From contig CAYFMG010000001.1 of assembly GCA_964344155.1 (NCBI GenBank), positions 1 through 64,000 of the forward strand: a stretch of DNA of 64,000 bases, in the 5' to 3' direction. Under the pieces are notes generated by a model. It was not told the origin of the DNA. It searched no databases and worked only from the letters and a program-made list of their open reading frames with translations. Positions 35,669 to 46,549 of the stretch are shown here, one piece after another. How positions within the stretch are numbered: the first letter of the stretch is position 1; each line of letters starts with the position of its first letter. The position numbers were made by a program, and so were the translations under genes. The stretch is from UBA6164 sp964344155. Lineage in GTDB: Bacteria > Patescibacteriota > Gracilibacteria > BD1-5 > UBA6164.

Positions 35669-35695
35669 ATTATATCATAAAAAAACTGTAGACAA
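35669..35695 (-). promoter_or_regulatory. Candidate clpC promoter
   Basis: On the minus strand TTGTCT (35690-35695), a 15-base spacer and TATAAT (35669-35674) preceded by TGA, i.e. an extended -10. About 44 bases upstream of the clpC start. The TTGTCTA element resembles the repeated motif at 26937-27131. Confidence 0.45.
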
Positions 35696-35776
35696 AGTTT
35701 ATAGTACTACTTTTTGTTAAAAAAGTCATTGACTTATTTATGATATAATTTATAATTAACTTTTAACTAGAATATT

Positions 35777-36235
35777 ATGTCAAAAAACATATTTTTACTA
35801 GCTGCTTGATACTTAGCAGGGGGGATTATATCATCTTTATATAACAAGAAAAAACCAGGAGAATTAAAAAAAGAAATAAAAACTTCTGATAAAGACATAG
35901 AAAAAGATTTTAAAATTATTTTAGATAATTTTATTGATACTCACCAAAATTTACTTGAGGATTTAAAAACTCATGTTGCTACTGATGAGAATAAAAAACT
36001 TTTTGAAAAAAAGAAAAAAGAGCTTTTATGAGTTGTTGATTCATATAAAAAACAATGAATAGATATAGCTGATGAATTAAAAGTAAAATGAAAAGAGTTT
36101 TTAGTAGAAGCGTCTGATAATCTAGAAAAACTTTATGAAGAAAAAAAAGAAGAGATTGAAAATCTAAAAGAAGCTATTCCTGAAAAAGCTAACGAAGTAA
36201 AAAAAGAAATAAAAAAGAAAGTAATAAAAAAATAA
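35777..36235 (+). CDS. YtxH-like membrane-associated coiled-coil protein
   Basis: 152 residues: one short N-terminal hydrophobic segment (IFLLAAGYLAGGIISSLYNKKK) followed by a lysine/glutamate-rich helical tail. This is the general pattern of YtxH/gas-vesicle-GvpP-like stress proteins, which is a composition-level resemblance. It starts 151 bases from the divergent clpC gene, which would fit a stress role. An extended -10 (TGATATAAT, 35741-35749) lies 28 bases upstream. No known catalytic motif. Confidence 0.7.
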
Positions 36236-36256
36236 GAACTTGTACAAGTTCTTATT
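36231..36256. terminator. Hairpin terminator
   Basis: AATAAGAACTTGT/ACAAGTTCTTATT is a perfect 26-bp palindrome followed by T7. It contains the first of three TTGTACAA palindromes (36240, 36260, 36281). Confidence 0.8.
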
Positions 36257-36297
36257 TTTTTGTACAAAATTAATTTGAATTTGTACAAGTTTTGTTT

Positions 36298-36909
36298 TTA
36301 GTCATTTAAAGCTTCATATACTTCTCATGCTATTTTAATGTTTGGAGTAAGAGTTTTTGCTCAAACAGCCCATTTAGCAGGACAAGCTTGAGATGGGTTT
36401 TCTCTCATAAATTGTAATGCTTCAATTTTTCTAATTAACTCATCACTATTTCTTCATAGAGGACCAGAAGCAACTTCTATACTTCTAATAACACCATCTG
36501 GATCAATAACAAAAGTACCTCTTCCAGCAATACCAGATTCTTCATCTAATATATTGTAAATATCAGCTACTTCAGTAGAGTGGTCAGCTAACATTTTGTA
36601 AGGGAATCCTTCCATTAATTTTTCATGTTTAACCCACGCTCTGTGAGAAAAAGTAGTATCAGTAGAAGCAGCAAGTACTTCAACACCTAATTCATTAAAT
36701 TTAGCTTCTTGTTCAGCCATATCTTTTAATTCAGTAGGACAAACAAAAGTAAAGTCAGCAGGGTAGTAAAATAATACAGCCCATTTTCATTTTAAATCAT
36801 CTAGAGATAAATTACCTTCATCATCAGTTTTTGGATCATAATAAGGTAAAGCAAAGCTAGGAGCTTCAGTATCTATTTTTGCAATAGTAGGAAAATCATA
36901 ATTATCCAT
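36298..36909 (-). CDS. ahpC: 2-Cys peroxiredoxin (AhpC/Prx1 type)
   Basis: A 203-residue thiol peroxidase. The peroxidatic cysteine is in FTFVCPTEL, an arginine/threonine site in GRGTFVIDPDGVIR and the resolving cysteine in PSQACPAKW near the C-terminus. It reduces peroxides using a thioredoxin-like or AhpF partner, neither seen here. Glycine codons are mostly GGT/GGA (8 of 12), unlike most genes in the window, a pattern often seen in highly expressed genes. A good promoter lies upstream (36961-36988). Confidence 0.95.
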
Positions 36910-36937
36910 CTTTGTAATAGGTTACTTAAATAAATTA

Positions 36938-36952
36938 ACAGATATTGTCTGT
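36938..36952. promoter_or_regulatory. Inverted repeat near peroxiredoxin transcription start
   Basis: ACAGA-TATTG-TCTGT, placed just downstream of the inferred -10. Position suits a repressor site; the regulator is unknown. Confidence 0.35.
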
Positions 36953-36960
36953 ATATAAAG

Positions 36961-36988
36961 ATAATATTGACTTCTGAAAAAAAGTCAA
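36961..36988 (-). promoter_or_regulatory. Peroxiredoxin promoter
   Basis: Minus strand TTGACT (36983-36988), 16-base spacer, TATTAT (36961-36966). The inferred start of transcription is about 45 bases before the ATG. Confidence 0.55.
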
Positions 36989-36990
36989 AT

Positions 36991-37017
36991 TAAAAATGAG
37001 AATAATTCTCATTTTTA
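36991..37017. terminator. Hairpin terminator after PBP gene, also Fur/PerR-like 7-1-7 palindrome
   Basis: TAAAAATGAGAAT-A-ATTCTCATTTTTA. Flanking A and T runs make it a terminator for the PBP gene read on the minus strand. The core TGAGAATAATTCTCA has the 7-1-7 symmetry of Fur-family sites and lies directly upstream of the peroxiredoxin promoter. Confidence 0.7.
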
Positions 37018-37018
37018 A

Positions 37019-40000
37019 TTATCTAGCTAAAATTTCTAGATTTACATTTTTAACTGCTTTGTTGAAATTTTCGTCTATAGCCTCAATTGTTACAATATGT
37101 TTTCATACAGATAAACTTGTATCTTTGTTTATAGGGAAGACTATATTTCTTTCAGTTATACCTGATTTAACTAATTTTCAATCTATTTTTATATTAATAG
37201 TTCTTAAGCTAGTTACTTCCTGTATATTTGCTTTTAAGTTAAAATAGTTATTTTCATATATTTTAATATTTCAGCTAGCAGGTTTTACTAGATTTATACT
37301 AGGAGCACTAGTATCTTTTTTTATTATAAATACATTTCTTTTTACACTTCCTGAGTAATATTCTTTGCTTATAGCTTTAAATGTTACATCAGCTCTTTTA
37401 TGAGCATGAGAAATAGGTATAAATATATTTCATATATAAGATCAACTTTTTCTATTTTTTGTATCTATTTCGTCAACCACTATGTTATCTATAAGTACTT
37501 CAATTTTTATTAATTCTTGATTACTTCTGTATGCCAGTTCTACATAATTTTCTCAGGCAATTAGAGTATCATCATCATTTAGAGTAGTTCTTATTGTGAT
37601 ATGAGGTTTAACTCATGATCTTTCACATTCTTGATCACTAATATCTGTAACTATATGATCTAATTCTCAGTATTTTTCTTTGAAATCATCAGACTTAGTC
37701 CACTCATTTACAGGATCTTGCCAGTCTGGATCATTTGGGTCAATAGAGTTAAATCATATAAGAGTAACTGTTTTTATAGCATCTTTAGGTGTAGAAGAAG
37801 ATACTACTCAATTACATAGTAGATCTACTTGTACTTGTTTATTACTGTTATCGTATTTTACAGGTTTATTTATAAAAAGAGATTTTACAACAGCTTGATT
37901 TCACATATCAGGACTAGGTAGTAATCAAGATATTTGTGATACATGTATTTCTTCAACTTCTTCTGGTTTTAACCAAGATCAAGAAGCTTTTCCTTTATGA
38001 GCATATTCCATAAAGTCTCTCCATATAGGTCAAGCTCATTCTAATCAGTTTCATTTGTAGTTTAGTTTTTCTCATTTTGTATTTCAAGCCCAAACAACAG
38101 TTGTAATTTGTGGAGTATATCATGCTGTCCATAAATTACTAGGATATATATCTTTTTCATCATCTTTCATATATTGTTTAGTTGATGTACCTGTTTTTGC
38201 TGCAACTATTCTATCTTTTAAACTTAATATAGTATTCCAAAATGCAGGACGTGTATCTGTATCACTTAAAATACTATTTATTATATAAGCTTGAGCTTTA
38301 GGCATTACTTGATTCTCTGATTCATCGGAGTCTTCATCTTCAGTTTTATCTTTTATTATTAATTCTTCAACTATATTTCATTTAGAATCTACTATTTTTA
38401 AAATAGGAGTTATGTCCTTTTTTTCTCACATATTAGCAAATACACTATAAGCTGTTGCTAGTTCTAAAGGAGTCATTTCTCAAGTTCATAGAGCCAAAGG
38501 AGCTCAATACATTCCGTGATATCTTAATGACTTAGTTCATAAATCTCTTAAAAAGTTTACAATTTTTCTTTCTCATCAAGCCATAAAAAACATTTTTATA
38601 GCAGGTATATTTCTAGAGTTATTTAGAGCTGTTGATATATCCATTTTTCACATAAACTCTCCGTCAAAGTTAGCAGGAATATATTCACTTGGGAATTCTG
38701 TTTCCAAATCATATATTGGAGTTTTTGTTCAAATTTGTTCGTTTAAAACACCTAAAGAATAAACAAAAGGCTTAAATGTACTTCAGGGTTGTAGTTTAGA
38801 TGTAATTATATTAACATTTCAATTATTTTCTTTATCAAAATAGTCTTTTCAACCAACCATTGATAAAATTTCTCAAGTTTTGTTATCTATACTTATTAAT
38901 GCAGCATTTGTAGCTTCATATTTTTCAGTATTAATTTCTACTTGTTTTTGTACTAATTCTTCAGCTTTTGCTTGTAGATTAGGATCTAGGGTTGTATATA
39001 TTTTTAATCATCATACACTAATAATTTCTTTTCAGAATTTTTCTTCTAAGTATTCTTTTACATAGAAAACAAAATGAGGAGATTTAATATTTTCTCTAGA
39101 TTCACTAAATTCAAATCATATAGAACGTAATATAGATCAAATATAAGTATCAAAGTCAATATATCAATCTTCAAGCATTCTTCAAAGAACTTCATCTTTT
39201 CTTCATGTTTGATATTCAATATAATTATCTTCCTCAGAGATTCTTATACTGTTTAGAAAATATAATAATTTAGAATATTCTATTATAGAACATCAGTCAT
39301 TATCTATTTTTATAGGATTTTTAAAATACTCGTTTTTTAAATTACATATAAGTCATTTGTTTGTTCATTGTAATCTACTAAACTTTAATTCTTCTAATAA
39401 GTTTGTAAATTTAGATAACATTTCCTCATTTATAATTTTGTCTTTTGCTGTTATAATTTTTGTTATTTCTTCTTGATTCTCTTTTGTGTATATATAAGGA
39501 TATCCTAATACTCTAGTAGGATGATTATAAGGAGAATAAAAAGTTGGTCATTTAGGTAAAGATGCTAATATAGAAGATTCTAATACATCTATATCTTTTG
39601 AGCTTTTACTAAAAAAAGTTTTTGCAGCTTCCTCTATTCAAAAGGCATTATGACCATATGAAATTTTATTTAAGTATAACTCTAATATTTTTTCTTTTGA
39701 TATAGAAGATGTTAGTTTGTAAGCTAGAAAAATTTCTTTTATTTTTCTCTCAACACTTCTTTCACTTGTAATTATAGTATTTCTAATTAATTGTTGAGTT
39801 AATGTTGATGTTCATTTTACAGTTGCTGTTTTTCATAGAACATAGTTTATTCATGCTCTAGCTATTCATTGAATATCTACTCATGGATTTTGCCAGTATC
39901 TTTTATCTTCTATCGCTATAATAGCGTTTATCATATCTTTATTTATATCCTCAAATGGAACATAAGTTCTTTTTTCTTTAAAAATTTTGTACAACTCATT

Positions 40001-40255
40001 TCCATCTCTATCATAAATAATAGATGATTCAGCAATCTCTAAATTTTGTAATTCATTAACAGAAGGTAGTCAAACTATATATTTGTTATAAATAATTCAT
40101 GTTCAAATAATACCAGATACTATGAAAAATAATATAGAATACATCAAAATAGTATAAAAAATATTAGATCATTTTTTATTTTTTATTTTTCTAGCTTTTT
40201 TAGTGTATACTATTTTTAGACCTCTCTTTTTTAGAGGCTTTCTTGTCATTGTCAT
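37019..40255 (-). CDS. Class A penicillin-binding protein (transglycosylase/transpeptidase)
   Basis: About 1078 residues. Basic cytoplasmic tail and one membrane helix (FYTILMYSILFFIVSGII), then the GT51 glycosyltransferase domain (AIIAIEDKRYWQNPGVDIQGIARA, TLTQQLIRN, KEKILELYLNKISYG) and the transpeptidase domain with SxxK in PGSTFKPF, a conserved KTGTS at about residue 700, and NLGTAGYTP-like region (SNLWTAGYTPQ). About 250 extra residues follow, with beta-rich segments suggesting Ig-like/FN3-like modules, so the protein is longer than the usual 750-850. Two in-frame ATGs six bases apart serve as start (40255 or 40249). It polymerises and cross-links peptidoglycan at the outer face of the membrane; it is followed by no PBP partner here. 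Confidence 0.92.
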
Positions 40256-40264
40256 ATTTTATAT

Positions 40265-41689
40265 TTAAAACTTAAAAGGACTTAAATCTCATAGAAAATC
40301 TTCTCATATAATTATTTCTATATTAGCATTATCTGTTGAATATTTAGGGAAGTTTGTTTGCCTAAACTCTCAATCAAAAAATATTTTTAGAAGCTTTATT
40401 GTATTTGATTCAGGATCTATATTATTAAAATATATTACTGATTTTTTATGTAAATCTTTAGTATTTCATATAGAATTTTGAGAAGGTATATTAAATCAGT
40501 ATTTAACCATATCATTACTTAATGTTAATGCTAGGTTACTTATTTTTAGAGAATTAAATACATTTATTTTATAATTTTCTTTAAAAACTTCAGGTTTATT
40601 AAATACTACATCTGTAAAAGAATGAATTTTTGTAAAATTATCTAAATTTAAAGCATCACTTCATTCTGCTAACAAAATAGCTTGTCATCAAAAGAATTCT
40701 CTGCTAGGAGTATATAAAAAACCTCATTTAATACAAGTATATTCTCAAAAGAAACAAGAGTCGTTTAGATTTGATGATACAACTTGAAAATCCTTATCTC
40801 AGTTTAATTGATATGCAAGTTTTATAATAACTCATAAACTTATATCTGTATAAACGTATTTTATAAAAACATTATATAGTTCTTTTATTTTTCATGGAGA
40901 AGTAAGGAAGTAGCTTCAAGATAGTTTGTCTTTTACAGCTTTTATAACTTGTTGTTGTCTCATAGATCTATCAAAATCACTTGTCGAATGTCTACTTCTA
41001 GCATATTTTAAAGCATTTTCTCAATCAAATATCCATGTTCATTTTCTAAAAACAAGTGTTTTATATCACCAATTTCAGTCAGGATATTTATCATCTACAA
41101 AGTGTTTTGGTATATTTATTTCAATTCATCATATAGAATCAATTAGTTTTGTGAATCATAGGAAATCTATGTTAACAAAGAAGTCTATTTTTTCTCAAGT
41201 TATTTTTGATATTTTTCTTTTTAATATATCCATTCATACTTTTTCTGATCAGCTTTCAAATCTATATTTTGCATATAGTCAGTTAATTCTTCATCATTGT
41301 TCTTTTCAAGGGTATTCTACATATAAGTCTCTAGGAATAGATAACATACTAATTATTCTAGTTTTTGTATTTATACTTGCTAAAATAATTGTATCAGTTA
41401 GGTTTGGAGCATCATGGTTTCATCCTCATCTACCAACAAGTAATATGTTTATTTTTTCTTTATCTTTTAGTTTTCTTTCTAAATCAACTTCTGATTCTAA
41501 AGGAGAGTTTCAGTTGTTTTCTTGAAGGGAAGAGGTACTTTGTTCTTTATTTTCAATAGAGAAATTAAAAATGTCTATATTTTTGGCAAAAGCAAAAAAT
41601 ATAGAGAAAAATAGAACTACTGCTATAATTCAAACTATATTTGGTGTTAAAAATGGAATATTTTTTATACTTTTGTCTTTAAATCACAT
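40265..41689 (-). CDS. LytR-CpsA-Psr (LCP) family protein
   Basis: A 474-residue protein with an N-terminal membrane helix (VGIIAVVLFFSIFFAFA) and an extracytoplasmic LCP domain: NILLVGRGG, DTIILASINTKTRIISMLSIPRDLYV, GRING, FFVNIDFLGFTKLIDSIGGIEINIP, ALKYARSRHSTSDFDRSMRQQ. These Arg and Asp residues bind polyprenyl-phosphate substrates. LCP proteins attach polysaccharides to the cell wall. Nine bases separate it from the PBP gene, so they form an operon, which fits joint work on the wall. A C-terminal region of about 130 residues is not recognised. Confidence 0.92.
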
Positions 41690-41884
41690 ATATTATAGAT
41701 ATCCTAAAAAGTTGAACTATATTCTATAAAAAAATATTTTTTTTTCAACTGATTTTTTAACTTTTTTTTAAAAATGCTTAATTATGTTTATTTTAAATAA
41801 AAATTGTAAAAAAGTTTTACTTTTTAAAAAAATATATACTATAGTTTATGATTTTTATTTTTTTAATAGTAATAATATATATTT

Positions 41885-42814
41885 ATGGAAAGAATAAATA
41901 AGGTAACAGAAGAAATATCTAAAGTTGTTATTTGACAAGGTACTCTTGTACGTGATTTATTAATATGACTTTTATGTAAATGACATATTTTATTAGAATG
42001 AGCACCAGGTTTAGCTAAAACATTATCTGTTGCGACTTTAGCAGAAGTTGTTTCTCTTGATTTTAATAGAATACAATTTACACCAGACTTATTACCAAGT
42101 GATTTAATAGGTAATAAAATCTATCATCCAGATACAAAAACATTTTCTACAAAAAAATGACCTATTTTTTCTAATTTGGTTTTAGCTGATGAAATAAACA
42201 GGGCTCCTTCGAAAGTTCAATCAGCATTACTTGAGGCTATGGCTGAGAAACAAGTTACTATCTGAGAAGAAACTTTTAAATTGGATAAACAGTTTATGGT
42301 TTTAGCTACACAAAATCCTTTAGAGCAAGACGGTACATATAATCTTCCAGAAGCTCAATTAGATAGATTTTTATTAAAATCTATTATAGATTATCCTAAT
42401 GAATCAGAAGAATTAGAGATAATGAAAAAATATTCTAAAGAATCTAGTGAAAAACTTTCAAAAATCCTTAAAAAAACAGATTTAGCTAACTTACAAGAAG
42501 AAATTTTAAATATTCATATAGATGAAAATATTTATGAATATGTAAAAAATATAATTTTTTGTACAAGAAATGATTCAGATATAAAAGATAAACTTTTATA
42601 TTGAGCATCGCCTAGAGCCTCTATTGCTTTAATAAAAGTATCAAAAGCATTAGCTTTTTTAGAAGGAAGAGATTATGTAATTCCTGAAGATATAAAAGAA
42701 ATGGCTAAAGCTGTTTTAAGACATAGAGTAATACTTAGTTATGAAGCTATTGCTGAGTGAATTACAGCAGATGATATAATAGATGATGTTTTAAATAAAG
42801 TAGAAATTAAATAG
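41885..42814 (+). CDS. MoxR-type AAA+ ATPase
   Basis: A 309-residue AAA+ protein. LLEGAPGLAKT is the Walker A (its glycines partly TGA), LADEINRAPSKVQSALLEAMAE the Walker B and sensor region, ATQNPLEQDGTYNLPEAQLDRF sensor 1, and GASPRASIALIKVSKALAF the C-terminal lid. MoxR proteins act as chaperones for von Willebrand factor A proteins; here it heads a six-gene cluster with DUF58, BatD, two VWA proteins and a TPR protein, so its clients are probably those. Confidence 0.93.
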
Positions 42815-42816
42815 TT

Positions 42817-43707
42817 ATGCTAAATAAAAAACATAAATTAATTGAATTAAAAACAAAAACACTAGTTGATAGTCTTTTTGTCTGAAATTATAAAACTAAA
42901 CACAAGTGAAGGTGAATAGAGTTTATTAGCTATAAGGAATATGATTTCTCAGATGATGTAAAAAATATAGATTTTATAAAATCATCTAAAGAATGAAAGA
43001 CTTTGGTTAAACTTTATGAAGAAGAAAAAGAACTTAGTGTTTATTTTGTAATTTCTTTAAATGATAGTTTTTTTTCAGATAATTTTTCTACAAAAAAGAT
43101 AGATATGTTACTTGAATTATTCTATTTGGTTTGATTATCAGCTATTAAATCTTGAGATAAGTTGTGATCTTTTATTTTTGATGATTTTAAAAATAAATTA
43201 TGTTTTGCAAAAAAATGAAAACAAAATTTTATTAATATAGTTAATGAAATAGATACTTTTGCAGAAGAAAAAATTAAAAAACAAAATTTATTAGAAAAAT
43301 TAAAAAATTCTTTTAATAAAGAAGATAAAAAAATACTAGAAAACAATTGATTAAAATATTTTAATTCTTTAAAAATAAAAAATTCACTAGTTTTTTATGT
43401 TACAGATAAATCTGATATAGAATTAAAAGAATTAAGAGTATTATCCACAAAAAATGATTTAATTGTATGTAATTTATTTAATCATTTTGAAAACTTTTTA
43501 GATTGAAAATGAGTTTCTTGACTTCAAAATGATTGAGAAAAACTCTTTGTAGATTTGGATAGTAAAAAAAGACAAAAATATATACAATTAAGAAAAGAAA
43601 AACTAAAAAATTTCAGAAATAAAGTTATAAAAAACAATGCTTCATATTTATTTATAGATGAAACAAAAAATATTTATAAAGAAGTATCTAAATTATTTAA
43701 TAATTAA
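42817..43707 (+). CDS. DUF58 domain protein
   Basis: 296 residues, two bases after moxR. The sequence KHKGRGIEFISYKEYDFSDDVKNIDF matches the conserved GxGxEF..REY..GDDxRxIDW block of DUF58 (the W is replaced by F here). The family occurs regularly with MoxR and VWA proteins and has a VWA-like fold; its function is not known. The usual CxxxxS-type MIDAS residues are degenerate here (VISLNDSF). Confidence 0.85.
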
Positions 43708-43714
43708 AATTAAC

Positions 43715-44593
43715 ATGTTTAAAGCTTTTAAATTACTAATAACATTTCTATTATTTTCTATTTCTATGAGTGTTTTTGCTGAAACAACTTTTAATATTAG
43801 AGTTGATAAAGCAGAGGTTAAAATAGATGATTATATTGTTTTGGAAGTTAATGTATCTACAACTTCTACGGGTAGTGTAGAATTATTAGATATAGTATGA
43901 CTTGAAAATTTTTCTCGTTTATGACAAAAAACTTCAAATAATATATCTATAAGAAATGGTCAAAGGCAAAGTAACTATAAACTAGAATTAAATCTAAAAG
44001 CTAGTAAAATAGGTAATTATGTTCTATGACCTGCTGAAGTAAGGGTGTGAAATACAATTTCTAAATCAAATGTTATAAATTTAGATGTTTTAGTAAAAGA
44101 CTATGAACAAAAACAAGTAGAAAAAAAACCAGAAAGAAAAAAAGCACTTGATATAAAATGAATAAAAGATCCAGATAGTTTGTTTAAACAATTTATGTAT
44201 TATCAATTTTTAGTATTATTATTGCTAATTTGAGCTTATTTATATTATTTAAAAGTGAATAAAAACTTAAAAGCTAAAGAAAAAGAAATTGATTTAGCAA
44301 AAGAAACTAAAAATAAGATAAAACAATGACTTAAAACTCTGAAAAAAAATCAGAAAGAATATAATAAATCATGATTTTATAAAGAATTAAATATATATTT
44401 CAGAGAATATTTTGCTTTTCTATGAATAGATTATGATGATAGTTTTACTTTGAAAGAAATCAGAAACTTAGAAATAGATCCATCTTTAATGTGATTATTT
44501 GAAAAGTGTTATTTAAATGAATTTTCTTTAAATGAAGATATAGAAGAAGAAAGAATAGAGTTAATAAATGAATTAATAAAAAATATAAAATAG
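43715..44593 (+). CDS. BatD-like protein
   Basis: A 292-residue protein with signal peptide (LLITFLLFSISMSVFAE), a beta-rich extracytoplasmic domain (FNIRVDKAEVKIDDYIVLEVNV ... NYVLGPAEVRVGNTISKSNVINLDVLV) and one membrane helix at about residues 165-190 (FLVLLLLIGAYLYYL), then a cytoplasmic helical tail. This matches the BatD/oxygen-tolerance family order but is shorter than Bacteroides BatD (about 590 residues), having one beta domain rather than several. Confidence 0.78.
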
Positions 44594-44594
44594 T

Positions 44595-45587
44595 ATGTAT
44601 AATTTTTTATATCCACAATACTTTTTACTTTTAATACCAATAGTAGTTATATTACTATTTTGGTATTTTAAGTGATGAAAAAAAATATATTTTTGAAATA
44701 TAGAGGATATAAAAACAATTTATGGTTCAAATAGTTTTTTTTATAAAATATATTTTATAATTTTACTTTTTATTTTCTGAGTATTTACTAGTATTTTTTC
44801 AACTCCTGTTATAGAAGATTATATGGAAAAAAATCAGAAAAATTGAATTGATATTCAAATAGTATTAGATGTTTCATATTCAATGACTGCAGAAGATTTA
44901 AAACCAAATAGATTGGAAGTAGCAAAAGATGTTATATCTGGTTTTTTGGATAAAATAGAATCAGATAGAGTTTGAATAATTGTTTTTTCTGGGAAAACTT
45001 TTACATCTCTTCCTTTAAGTTTTGATTATAATATTATTAAAAAAGTTATATCAAAAATAGATGTAAATATAATAAATCAAAGATATATGCATATGCAATG
45101 AACAGCTATTTGAGATGCATTAGTTTTAGCCTGAGAATCTTTCTGAGAAGAAAAACAAAGAGAGAAAGTAATTATTCTTTTAACTGATTGAGAAGCTAAT
45201 AAATGAATACATCCATTAGTTGCACTTGATTATATAAATAGTTCTGAAGGTGAACTTAAAACAAAAATATATACGATATGAATTTGATGATTAGAACCTA
45301 CTTATGTAGTTATGAATGATAGGATGTGATTTCCTCAGAGAGTACCAATATCTGGTATAGATGAAGAAACATTAAAAAAAGTAGCAAAGGATACATGATG
45401 AAAATATTTTAGAGCTACAGATAAACAAACTCTAGAAGAAATTTTTTCAGAAATATCTAAACTAGAAAAAAAAGAAATTGATTCAGATGAATTAAAAATA
45501 AATAAAGAACAATTTAATTATTTTATTTATGCTTTGGTTGTTTTATATTTTCTTTTTATATTACTAAAAATTAGAAAAAGACTTTAA
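44595..45587 (+). CDS. BatA-like von Willebrand factor A membrane protein
   Basis: A 330-residue protein. Two N-terminal helices (FLLLIPIVVILLFWYF and FIILLFIFGVFTSIF), a VWA domain with the MIDAS motif DVSYSMTAEDLKPNRL, threonine-aspartate LLTDGEANKG, and a C-terminal helix (FIYALVVLYFLFILL). Two helices before and one after the VWA is the BatA/BatB arrangement. One base separates it from the BatD-like gene. Confidence 0.9.
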
Positions 45588-45598
45588 TTAATTTAAAT

Positions 45599-46549
45599 AT
45601 GGTATTTTGAAACTTAAATGATCTGACTATAACTATATTTGTGAGTTTATTACTTTTGTTATGACTTATTTTATTGTGGTTATATAAAAGGGAAAGATTA
45701 CAAGCAATATTTCTTTTTATATCATTTTCTTTTGTAGTTATAAATATTTTTGAGATAAAATGAGATTATAAAAAAAATGTAAGTGTTGATTGATGAAATA
45801 TAGTTTTTGTTCTTGATGTAAGTAAAAGTATGGATGCTGTGGATATGATTGATACAGACAAGTCAGTATCAAGAATAGAATGATCAAAAAACTTAATTAC
45901 TTCTTATATTTCTAAATATACAAATAATCTTTATGGTTTAATTATATTTGCTTGAGAAGCATTAGAAACTCTTCCTTTTACAAATGATTTGTGAGCTTTT
46001 AATACAATATTACATTGAGTAGGTAATTCAAATATATCTAAAAATTGAACAAACCTAAACTCTGTTTTTGAAAGCTTAAGTGATTATTTTGAGGATTATA
46101 AAGAAGGATGAGTCGCTGTTATTTTTACAGACTGATGAGATGAAGCTATTGATTTATCTAAAGACTTAGTAAAGGACTTAAAAAATAGTAAAGTAAGTTT
46201 ATTACTTGTTTGAGTTGGTGATGTAAAATGAGCTAAAATACCTCTTTGAAAAGATTTCTTTTGAGAAGAAGTTTTTAAAGTATATAAATGAAAAGAGGTT
46301 ATAACAAGATTAAACGAAAAAAACTTAAAAGATATCTGAGAAAAATATAAAATAGATTATATAACCTTGAATAATACTAAAAAATTTGATGAAATTAATG
46401 ATTTTATATCAAATAATATTGAATTAATTAGTTTAGAGAGAAGTATAAATAATAGAGAGGATTTAACTCCTAAGTTTATATTTATAGCATTTTTATTCTT
46501 TATATTTAGCCTGTTTACCTGAAATATTGCATGAAGAAAAAACAAGTAA
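45599..46549 (+). CDS. BatB-like von Willebrand factor A membrane protein
   Basis: 316 residues, same layout as the preceding gene: helices at about 10-30 and 37-50, MIDAS motif DVSKSMDAVDM, IFTDGGDEAID, and a final helix (FIFIAFLFFIFSLFTGNIAG). Sequence similarity to the neighbour is low outside motifs, suggesting an old duplication. Overlaps the next gene by 19 bases. Confidence 0.88.

Noticed and set aside
40926..41525. Plus-strand open frame of 199 codons
   Set aside because: Antisense to the LCP gene, whose family motifs are clear.
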